64,000 nt of DNA from Clostridium estertheticum subsp. estertheticum (GTDB lineage: Bacteria; Bacillota; Clostridia; Clostridiales; Clostridiaceae). Location: assembly GCF_001877035.1 (NCBI RefSeq), contig NZ_CP015756.1, positions 1,665,001-1,729,000 on the forward strand, given 5' to 3'. Under the pieces are notes generated by a model. That model searched no databases. It was not told where the DNA came from and saw nothing but the letters and a program-made list of their open reading frames with translations. The position numbers and the translations under genes were made by a program. Positions 57,280-64,000 of the stretch are shown one piece after another (position 1 is the stretch's first letter; every line of letters starts with the position of its first letter).

Positions 57280-58329
57280 ATGGCTAAATATAGACAGATT
57301 TATACGGAATTTTGGAGTGATAGTTTTGTACTTGAACTAGTTCCAGAAGAAAAGTTTTTTTATTTATATCTTCTAACAAATACAAAATCAACACAGAGCG
57401 GAATATTCGAAATATCTCCCAAATTCATTTCAATAGAAACGGGATATGACAAAGTGATTGTGGCTGAGATGCTTAAAAAGTTTTGTGATTATAAAAAAAT
57501 TCTATACGACGAAACTACAAATGAAATTATGATATTAAATTGGATAAAATATAATGTTCCAGATAATAAAAATGCAGTTGTTGGCATCCAACGACAATTG
57601 TTGAAAATCAAGAATAAAGCATTTCTTGAAATATTATATGAAATATGTAAAGTTGCGTCTTTAGATGTAGATAACATTTTCAAAGATATTATTGTAAACG
57701 TTACGCCAACTGATAAAAACAATCTAAGCCCTATGCATTTAGATTCTTCAGAGGAACAAAGTAATAACATAATTATTAAGCCCCTTAGTATCCCCCTGGA
57801 AGGGGCTACCAAGCATGTGCCAAGTAATAGAATAAAGAATAAAGAAGAAGGAGTAATAAATAAAGAACAAAGAATAATAAATAAAGAAGAAGTAGAAGAA
57901 GTAGAGGCGACAACTAAAGAATCGTTAGTAACTAACTCAGAAAATCCTGCTGCTACGGCGGTTGGTATAAAAAGTATAATTAAAATATTCGAAGAAAATA
58001 TACATGCTATCACACCACTAGTGTATGAAAAAATAATGAGTTTTACAAAATACGTAAGTGATGAAGTCATAATTATGGCTATAACAGAGGCCGTTAATTA
58101 TAATGCAAAAAACATCAAATATATCTCGAGTGTTATCAATAGCTGGATAAGCGAAGGCATAAAAACTGCTAAGGAGGTTGTTACCTATCAGAAACAATGG
58201 AATAGGAATAACAGTAGTAGCAGCATTAATAGTGGATCGCACTCTGCGAAAAGTGGTAGCTTTTGTGACTACGAACAGAGAACATATGATTTTGATCTTT
58301 TAGAAAAACAATTACTTGGGATAGATTAA
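57280..58329 (+). CDS. DnaD-like phage replisome organiser protein
   Basis: 349 residues. N-terminal winged-helix part: QIYTEFWSDSFVLELVPEEK, then FFYLYLLTNTKSTQSGIFEI, typical of phage replication initiators. A low-complexity linker rich in Lys/Glu/Asn follows (about 185-215). The DnaD/DnaB domain (about 225-305) has ITPLVYEKIMSFTKYV and YISSVINSWISEGIKT. It would load helicase on phage or plasmid DNA. No terminase or capsid genes follow, so this is a stand-alone replication module or a prophage relic. Confidence 0.82.
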   Translation: MAKYRQIYTEFWSDSFVLELVPEEKFFYLYLLTNTKSTQSGIFEISPKFISIETGYDKVIVAEMLKKFCDYKKILYDETTNEIMILNWIKYNVPDNKNAVVGIQRQLLKIKNKAFLEILYEICKVASLDVDNIFKDIIVNVTPTDKNNLSPMHLDSSEEQSNNIIIKPLSIPLEGATKHVPSNRIKNKEEGVINKEQRIINKEEVEEVEATTKESLVTNSENPAATAVGIKSIIKIFEENIHAITPLVYEKIMSFTKYVSDEVIIMAITEAVNYNAKNIKYISSVINSWISEGIKTAKEVVTYQKQWNRNNSSSSINSGSHSAKSGSFCDYEQRTYDFDLLEKQLLGID

Positions 58330-58385
58330 TAAATTATTATATTTAATAAACGTTAAATAAAAAATTAGAAGGTGGTGCTTTAATT

Positions 58386-58919
58386 ATGGAAAAGCTAGTT
58401 GAAAAGGCTAAAAACGGTGACAACGGAGCTACAGAACTTATAATTGGAAAGTTTAAATACCTTATATTCAAAGAATCATCAAAATATCATATTCCAGGCT
58501 ATACTAATGAAGACCTAATTCAACACGGGTATTTGTCAGTAATAAAAGCTATAGCCCTATATAAACTAGGCAGCAATAGCTTTAACGGGTATTGCATTAA
58601 TGCTATAAAAATGAACTTTAAAGCACTTTTAAAAGGAGAAATAAAACATTTCCGTGAAGTCCCAAATAGTAATATGGTAGATTTTGATGCAGAGGAGCAT
58701 TATGAATTTACCTTAGAGGATGAAGTGATAGCCTATAATGAGGTTGAAAAATTATATGTTGCTCTTAATACCCTTGAACCTTTTGAACGTTATATATTAG
58801 AGCGATTTTATATTATGGGACACTCTCTTACAGAGATAGCTTGCACCACTGATAAAAGTTATTATAAGTATTCAAGGATTAAGAAAAAAGCTCTAGAAAA
58901 ATTAAAGGCAATTATGTAG
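58386..58919 (+). CDS. Sigma-70 family RNA polymerase sigma factor (small)
   Basis: 177 residues. Region 2 (about 20-80) includes YTNEDLIQHGYLSVIKAI and region 4 (about 125-175) LEPFERYILERFYIMGHSLTEIA, with a HTH. It resembles the small sigma factors that precede DUF1659/DUF2922 genes in Clostridia and Bacilli. It probably drives a narrow set of promoters, maybe including the next two genes. RBS AAGGTGGTG. Confidence 0.82.
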   Translation: MEKLVEKAKNGDNGATELIIGKFKYLIFKESSKYHIPGYTNEDLIQHGYLSVIKAIALYKLGSNSFNGYCINAIKMNFKALLKGEIKHFREVPNSNMVDFDAEEHYEFTLEDEVIAYNEVEKLYVALNTLEPFERYILERFYIMGHSLTEIACTTDKSYYKYSRIKKKALEKLKAIM

Positions 58920-59001
58920 ATATATATTTTTAAAAAACCGCACAAATAAAACAAACATCATATATATTAAGTGAAAACAAAATAAAAAGGAGTGATTAAA
59001 C

Positions 59002-59229
59002 ATGGCAGTTATATCAACAAAGGTATCAAGTGTTTTAAAACTTACAATGAAAACAGGTATAGACATCAATGGCAAAGATGAATTTGCAACAAAAAGCCTA
59101 GGTAATGTAAAAGTTAATGCAGTTGATGCGGATATTTTCGCAGTAGGACAAGCTATATCTAAGATCAAAACTTATCCATTGGTTGGGATCGATAGACAAG
59201 ATCAGTATAGCCTAGTTACAGAAAAGTAA
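59002..59229 (+). CDS. DUF1659 protein
   Basis: 75 residues: FATKSLGNVKVNAVDADIFAV, then LVGIDRQDQYSL. A Firmicute family of unknown function, usually just ahead of a DUF2922 gene, as here (63-base gap). RBS AAGGAGTG. Confidence 0.85.
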   Translation: MAVISTKVSSVLKLTMKTGIDINGKDEFATKSLGNVKVNAVDADIFAVGQAISKIKTYPLVGIDRQDQYSLVTEK

Positions 59230-59292
59230 GTTTAAATAAGAAGCTTAAAATCTAAAAACCAAAATTAAACAATTTGAAGGAGGAAAAATTAT

Positions 59293-59526
59293 ATGAATAA
59301 ATTAGTTATGAGATTTTTAACTACTATTGAGGGTAAGTATTTTACGTTAAGTGTGGATGATATTAAAGCTGATGATAAGGGACCTACTATAACAGAAGCT
59401 GAGGTAAATGCCCTTATGGATTTAGTTATCGCCAAAAACATCTTTTTATCAACTAGTGGTGACTTAACTGGCAAGAAAGATGCTAAAATAGTTACTACTG
59501 ACACAAATACTATTAAAGTTGCTTAA
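59293..59526 (+). CDS. DUF2922 protein
   Basis: 77 residues: FLTTIEGKYFTLSVDDIKAD, TEAEVNALMDLVIAKNIF. Companion family of DUF1659, function unknown. RBS GAAGGAGG. It is followed by a strong terminator, so the sigma-DUF1659-DUF2922 set is probably one unit. Confidence 0.85.
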   Translation: MNKLVMRFLTTIEGKYFTLSVDDIKADDKGPTITEAEVNALMDLVIAKNIFLSTSGDLTGKKDAKIVTTDTNTIKVA

Positions 59527-59555
59527 ATAACAGTAATGTAATTCCAAAATCCACT

Positions 59556-59600
59556 AAAAATCCGGTAAATCATAAAAACATTATGATTACCGGATTTTTT
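59556..59600 (+). terminator. Strong intrinsic terminator
   Basis: AAAAATCCGGTAAATCATAA pairs with TTATGATTACCGGATTTTT, with one bulge, then more T. It ends the DUF2922 transcript. Confidence 0.9.
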
Positions 59601-59675
59601 TGTCTTTCCATGTCTTATGATTTTTAACTCTTAATACGCATCTGATGTTCCATCTTCGCCTTGCTATTAAATAAG

Positions 59676-60640
59676 CTAATTAACTACTTCTTTCTTAATA
59701 TTTTCTACTTCTTCTATTGTTAAATCAGTACTCTCTACAATTATATCGATAGATACACCTTTTCGTAAAAGCTTCTTAGCTATTTCTATAGCTTTTTTAA
59801 TTTCACCTTCTTCCCTACCTTCTTCTCTGCCTTCTTCCCTACCTTCTTCCTTGTAGTGCAATCTTCTAATCTCGTCTATACTCAATTTAAATGCACCTCC
59901 ATTTTCTTTTTTATATTCTTCATATTGCTTTTCTATCGCTGGATCTTTAATTAAAAATAAATATTCTAAAAAATCTACTAATGCTTTTATTTGGTCAATA
60001 TTCTTAACTTATCGTAACCCTTTAATTCTTCTGCTAATTTTATCTTTGCCTTTATTATATCTTCATCGCGGGCACCTGTTTCTAGTAAACGTTTTGCCAT
60101 TTTAAAAACTAATTTCAATGGATTGTTGTTATTAATTTTTTCAAGCTTTATTTTTTCTACATCAATAGTTCTAAAGTTATATATTAGTATTTCATTTTTT
60201 ATCTCCGGTAATTTATAAACATATCGTTTATCTTTTCCTTGCTCACCTTTATAAGTATATATTGCTGCAGCAACTATTTCTGATTCATCGTTATTTTTAT
60301 ATCTAAATTTATCCCATATTCTATAAAAATATCTGAACATTCTTTCTCCAAAAACTTTATAACCACTACTATAACTTTGTACTTCTACATGTATAAATAA
60401 GATCTTACTTCCTTTATCTTTTAATCTTACCTTTATTATTTTGTCAGATATTACCTTTTCACTACTATCCTTGTCAAATATATCTTTCTGTATTTCTAGT
60501 AGTTCCTTATCTAAGGATTCTGTTCCTAATTCCCAAGATATTTTATCAAATATCTCCGGAAAAAGTAATTCTACTACTTCAACTTCGAATGCCTCTAAAA
60601 TAGACTTGCACGCTGCATCAAAATCATGTTTCTTTATCAA
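59676..60640 (-). pseudogene. Rpn-family (PD-(D/E)XK) nuclease, frameshifted
   Basis: Codons 1-217 (60640-59987) read FDAACKSILEAFEVEVVELLFPE, abbreviated, and FIHVEVQSYSSGYKVFGERMFRYFYR, the Rpn/transposase_31 nuclease pattern with HVEVQ. The frame ends at KLRILTK. A one-base shift near 60000 restores IDQIKALVDFLEYLF and then the 59676-59885 frame, with EEGREEGREEG repeats and an ITEEVEN-like end. The gene is therefore broken at one place but otherwise complete. Rpn proteins promote RecA-independent recombination and may act in defence. Confidence 0.85.
59806..59852 (-). repeat. 12-base tandem repeat coding EEGR
   Basis: About four units of a 12-base GA-rich repeat on the minus strand encode EEGR. 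This is a common feature of Rpn-family genes and prone to slippage. Confidence 0.8.
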
Positions 60641-60838
60641 GATTTATTCACTTCCTTGCAATTCTGTATGTCGTTAATTAATTTTATTATATCACATTAA
60701 ATTTTCCTTTACACTACTTTTGAAGCAGTAAAATATTGTCGTGAAACTACATTTTTCACAACAAAAAAACTACCAAAAGTATATCTCTATAAATTTCAGT
60801 ATTAAGGGAAGTCAAAGCTTCCCTTATTTAAATAAATA

Positions 60839-61201
60839 TTATGTAATAATTTTTTTTCTGCGTTTAAGAATGAAATCCGCAATAAATGTCCCAATCAATC
60901 CAATAAGCGTATAAATAAAACAATATGGTAAGCAAGAGGAATTAAAATATGCCAATGCGGTTAAAGTTGGAATTAAATAACATACAAAGATGATACTTAA
61001 AACAATTACCTTTTTCTTAATTAGTAATTGCAGGACTATTGAGGCTATTAATGTAAATACTGGATACCCTAATATATACATCCCAAGTAAAGTCATTTCT
61101 AAATCACTACTACCTTTTACCATTATGAAGACTATAAGTAAACCTGAAAATAAAATAATAAATATTCCTAATATGATATTAATAATTTTTTTATTTTTCA
61201 T
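60839..61201 (-). CDS. Small four-helix membrane protein (DUF2651-like)
   Basis: 120 residues with four hydrophobic segments (about 7-28, 36-60, 66-85, 90-112) and a basic C-terminus (KRRKK). DUF2651 resemblance is a guess from length and pattern. RBS AAGGGGAAG. Confidence 0.6.
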   Translation of the reverse strand: MKNKKIINIILGIFIILFSGLLIVFIMVKGSSDLEMTLLGMYILGYPVFTLIASIVLQLLIKKKVIVLSIIFVCYLIPTLTALAYFNSSCLPYCFIYTLIGLIGTFIADFILKRRKKIIT

Positions 61202-61299
61202 AATACTTCCCCTTATTTAAGTTTATTAGGGCACAGTATTTAACTATTATGTCCTTATTAAATTATATAGTAAAACAATATAATCATTCAAGTATTTAC

Positions 61300-61368
61300 A
61301 CAATTATACATGAATGTGGTCATATGTGTGCAAAAGGAATTACAAAAGTCAAAAGTAAATTATTTTAA
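61300..61368 (+). pseudogene. HExxH metallopeptidase relic
   Basis: One frame reads TIIHECGHMCAKGITKVK and stops. HECGH followed by a KGI-type stretch recalls M50 membrane proteases. Only ~20 codons remain, so this is weak. Confidence 0.25.
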
Positions 61369-61704
61369 AATATTTTAGAGGAAGATGGAAAGAGAGGTAT
61401 TAAGTTTAATGTGTATGACTATCTTAAAAGGACCTGGTATATGTATGGTGGAGATGAAACAAGAGTAAAGGTTAAATTTGATAAACGCTGCTATAAGGTA
61501 GTAAATGAAAAGAGTTTAATTGAGGGAAGTCTAATTGATGAAAATGAAGATTATTTTGTTTATGAGTTTGTTTGTAATGGTACATATGGAATAAAGCTAT
61601 GGATTATGGGTTTTGGTGCAGATGCAGAAGTTATAGAACCAGTGGAGTTTAGAGAAGAAATTATAGATAGTATAAGGAAAATGAATAAGGTTTATAGTAT
61701 ATAG
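61369..61704 (+). pseudogene. WYL-type regulator, C-terminal fragment
   Basis: VYDYLKRTWYMYGGDETRVK followed by YGIKLWIMGFGADAEVIEP is the end of a WYL-domain regulator (YafY type). The HTH and most of the WYL domain are missing, since a stop precedes the frame at 61366. A GTG at 61411 could start a 97-residue remnant. A terminator follows. Confidence 0.75.
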
Positions 61705-61724
61705 GCGAGGGTAAAAATAATGAA

Positions 61725-61755
61725 GGGTCACATCATTTGATGTGGCTCTTTTTTG
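61725..61755 (+). terminator. Intrinsic terminator
   Basis: GGGTCACATC pairs with GATGTGGCTC around ATTT, followed by a T run. Confidence 0.8.
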
Positions 61756-61880
61756 CTCGCTTTTAGGAGAATTGAGAGAATAAAAGTTTATTTTTAATAA
61801 ATAGGGGGGAAGGGTAATTTTAATAGTTGGCTAATTATATAATTATATTATTAGATAACCAATATGGGGGGCGAAAGATT

Positions 61881-62456
61881 ATGAACTACAAAGAACTTGG
61901 GAAAGAAAGGCTTATTGAAATAATAGAGGAAAAAGAAAAGCTTATCGAAGAATTTAAAAGTTTAAAAATTAAATTGCAATATAATGCATGCATGGATGAT
62001 GTCACTGGAGTATTAAACAGAATAGCTGGTTTGGAGATTTTAGAGAAAACTATTTTGGAGTCAGCGCGGCAAGAAGAAAACTTTATAATATGTTTTGCTG
62101 ATATTGATGATTTTAAAAAAGTAAATGATGTTGTGGGGCACATCGAAGGGGATAAAATCTTAGAAGAAGTTGGTAGTATTCTTAGAGCAAATATTAGAAA
62201 AACTGATACTGTTTTTAGGATAGGGGGTGACGAGTTCATAATTATTTTTCCCGATACAACATTACAGGTGGCAAAGACCATATGTTCAAGAGTATGCATG
62301 GATATTTATGAACTTAAGGAAATGTATAATAGTAATTATAAGATAGGTCTAAGCTGTGGGTTGTCTCAATATAACTTTAACAGCAAAATATCAGCTAGTG
62401 AGTTAATAAGAATGGCAGATGAGGGGATGTATGCTAATAAGAGAGGGAAGAGATAA
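61881..62456 (+). CDS. Diguanylate cyclase (GGDEF)
   Basis: 191 residues from ATG 61881. The N-terminal coiled coil (about 5-38, Glu/Lys/Leu) is followed by GGDEF domain FADIDDFKKVNDVVGH and RIGGDEFII. RKTD five residues before GGDEF is an intact inhibitory I-site. It makes c-di-GMP from two GTP. It has no transmembrane or sensor domain. An in-frame start at 61827 would add 18 residues, but the site near 61881 is in better agreement with the helix start. Confidence 0.92.
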   Translation: MNYKELGKERLIEIIEEKEKLIEEFKSLKIKLQYNACMDDVTGVLNRIAGLEILEKTILESARQEENFIICFADIDDFKKVNDVVGHIEGDKILEEVGSILRANIRKTDTVFRIGGDEFIIIFPDTTLQVAKTICSRVCMDIYELKEMYNSNYKIGLSCGLSQYNFNSKISASELIRMADEGMYANKRGKR

Positions 62457-62695
62457 TAAAAAGGCATATATGAAACTAAAGGATTCATATGTTAATCAAA
62501 AGATGTATGAGAAAAAAATATAAAATGTTATAAACTTGTATAATTATAAAAGAAATTTAAAAATAATGTTTAAAAACTAAAGATATTATATAAAAGGACG
62601 ATAAAAAAGAAGACTAATGTTTTAACAAAAGTTAAAAATTAAAAGTGATTTTAAGATTAATTGTAAAACATATGACAACTAGGGGGGGATATAAA

Positions 62696-63325
62696 ATGAG
62701 TGAATTAGTAAAAACCAATAAAATGATGAATGTATTGGATTGGGCTTATGATAAGGCATTAAATGGGTTGCCGGGAACATCATCAGCAGTGGAGTTAGCA
62801 GATTCATATTTAGCTAAAAATGGTGGTGATGTAGTAAAGGCATGTGATAACCTAATAAGCTGGCAAGTAGGAAAGTGTGCAACATCAGGGTTTATAACAG
62901 GATTAGGGGGAATAATAACCTTGCCAATTGCAGTGCCAGCTAACGTATCTAGTGTAATATACGTTCAAATGAGGATGATAGCATCAATAGCTTACATATG
63001 TGGATATAATATAAATGACGATACAGTAAAGAGCTTAGTATATATGTGTTTAACTGGTAATGCCGCTGTAGAGATTGGAAAAGATGTTGGGATAAAAATA
63101 GGTGCTAAACTGTCACAATCAGCTATAAAAAAAATATCTTTTGAGACAATAAAGAAAATTAATCAAGCAGTAGGATTTAGACTTATAACAAAGGCTGGAC
63201 AAAGCGGGTTAGTAAATTTAAGCAAAGCGATTCCCTTTATTGGAGGTATTATAGGGGGGGGAGTTGATTTAGCTTCAACTAGGGTTATAGGAAAAATATC
63301 CAAGGAAGTTTTTTCAAATAATTAA
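62696..63325 (+). CDS. EcsC-family protein
   Basis: 209 residues from ATG 62696 after AGGGGGGAT. LDWAYDKALNGLPGTSSAVEL, abbreviated; then LITLPIAVPANVSSVIYVQMRM-like helix and IGGIIGGGVDLASTRVIG. These patterns mark EcsC-type membrane-associated proteins of unknown action. Two or three hydrophobic stretches. Confidence 0.82.
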   Translation: MSELVKTNKMMNVLDWAYDKALNGLPGTSSAVELADSYLAKNGGDVVKACDNLISWQVGKCATSGFITGLGGIITLPIAVPANVSSVIYVQMRMIASIAYICGYNINDDTVKSLVYMCLTGNAAVEIGKDVGIKIGAKLSQSAIKKISFETIKKINQAVGFRLITKAGQSGLVNLSKAIPFIGGIIGGGVDLASTRVIGKISKEVFSNN

Positions 63326-63416
63326 GAATTTCATTCATCACTTGCATACAAAACCAAATATCAGTACAAACTAGATAACTTTAAAACTTTCTCTAATTTG
63401 TTCTTGTCAAATCAAT

Positions 63417-63445
63417 GTTATTATACTATTAAATAGTATAATAAC
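63417..63445. promoter_or_regulatory. Perfect 14-bp inverted repeat ahead of the DUF2085 gene
   Basis: GTTATTATACTATT (63417-63430), one A, then AATAGTATAATAAC (63432-63445). It overlaps TATACT/TATAAT-like boxes, so it could be an operator. It could also form an AT-rich cruciform. Confidence 0.7.
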
Positions 63446-63483
63446 TTATTTCATGTAATTTTAACTAGGAGATGAAGGGACTT

Positions 63484-63855
63484 GTGTTTAGTAAACTAGA
63501 TGTTAATACGCTTTGGAAAAGTTGGGGTAAAAAACCATATTGTAACAAAAAATCAGAACGAGCCCCCCATATTAATGATTTTTGTTTTCCAATATGTTGG
63601 AGATGCTTTTCCTTAAGTCTAGGACTTATTATTACATATTTAACTTTAGGTATTATAGAATATATGACTACTATACAATATTCTATCGTATTTTTAATTA
63701 TATCTTTGATAGGTTGTACTCCTACCATAATAGATGGAGCACTCCAAAATTATTGTGGGATAAAAAGCACTAATTTTAGAAGATGCATTACAGGTTTAGT
63801 CAGTGGTGTTTCATTAGCATTTGTAGTCCGTGTATTGCTTGATTTAAATAATTAA
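63484..63855 (+). CDS. DUF2085 membrane protein
   Basis: 123 residues. FCFPICWRCFSLSLG has the C-x2-C/R pattern of DUF2085 (usually PLCARCTGIYLG), and two or three membrane helices follow. I prefer GTG 63484; ATG 63472 touches its own AGGAG, which makes initiation there unlikely. Function unknown. Confidence 0.75.
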   Translation: MFSKLDVNTLWKSWGKKPYCNKKSERAPHINDFCFPICWRCFSLSLGLIITYLTLGIIEYMTTIQYSIVFLIISLIGCTPTIIDGALQNYCGIKSTNFRRCITGLVSGVSLAFVVRVLLDLNN

Positions 63856-63868
63856 AGGAGGAATATAG

Positions 63869-63937
63869 ATGGGAGTATTAGTTGTGATTTTTCTTATTGC
63901 GGGTATTTATTTTTTTTGTTCAAAAGCGAAGAGTTAG
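63869..63937 (+). CDS. 22-residue single-span membrane peptide
   Basis: MGVLVVIFLIAGIYFFCSKA + KS, preceded by a strong AAAGGAGG seven bases upstream and 13 bases after the DUF2085 gene. It forms one hydrophobic helix with a basic end. Could be a leader, a partner of the DUF2085 protein, or a toxin-like peptide. Confidence 0.55.
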   Translation: MGVLVVIFLIAGIYFFCSKAKS

Positions 63938-64000
63938 TTTTCTAACAATATAACATATTAGTTTACACACAAAGAGTGTAAAAACCACTGTTAAAGGTGA

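Noticed and set aside
59806-59852. CRISPR-like repeats
   Set aside because: Units are 12 bases without spacers and encode the EEGR run of an Rpn gene.

Overview
The window comes from a very AT-rich, Gram-positive, Clostridium-like Firmicute. This is inferred from the base composition, strong GGAGG-type ribosome binding sites, an anaerobic glycyl radical enzyme with its activase, the DUF1659/DUF2922 pair with a sigma factor, and the family types seen. I cannot name the species. No tRNA, rRNA or CRISPR array was found.

Layout. (1) 0.3-5.2 kb: an anaerobic sugar-phosphate cluster on the minus strand (glycyl radical enzyme, its radical-SAM activase, fructose-6-phosphate-aldolase-like transaldolase) with a divergent DeoR-family regulator. 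The gene set matches the E. coli ybiW-ybiY-fsa group. (2) 5.4-45.7 kb: a defence island. In order it holds a truncated copy of a PLD-helicase gene, a DUF1016 nuclease, the full PLD-DEAD helicase, a MazG-like pyrophosphohydrolase, a three-gene ABC-three-component (ABC-3C) system, a two-gene RADAR system (rdrA-rdrB), a decayed McrB-type gene, two tandem TIR-domain genes, a nest of broken mobile elements (IS66 interrupted by an IS3-family element, then a recombinase-in-trio element, then a decapitated large serine recombinase), a ComEC-like metallo-beta-lactamase (MBL) protein with a HEPN-like partner, a complete type I restriction system with a fourth HEPN gene, and a NERD-HRDC protein. (3) 46.1-51.4 kb: cell-wall turnover, with a secreted SH3b-NlpC/P60 hydrolase and a MurNAc-6-P recycling operon (murQ, EIIBC, mupG-like). 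(4) 51.5-64 kb: ordinary and accessory genes. These include isoaspartyl dipeptidase, a J-domain/TPR/SEC-C protein, a phage-like repressor/Cro/DnaD module leading into a sigma factor with DUF1659 and DUF2922, a frameshifted Rpn nuclease, a WYL fragment, a diguanylate cyclase, an EcsC-like protein and a DUF2085 membrane protein.

How the parts work together. The island stacks at least five independent nucleic-acid or nucleotide-targeting modules: nuclease/helicase, ABC-3C, RADAR, TIR NADase-like and type I RM. Two of its operons also carry HEPN-type RNase motifs, which suggests a layered strategy of cutting DNA first and then shutting the cell down. The best candidates for something not well described are the MBL + HEPN-like gene pair (32.4-35.4 kb), the HEPN gene translationally coupled to hsdR (42.9-44.0 kb), the tandem TIR proteins with a C-terminal zinc ribbon, and a perfect 22-bp-arm hairpin buried inside rdrB. 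Known systems recognised from motifs are RADAR, ABC-3C, type I RM and MurNAc recycling.
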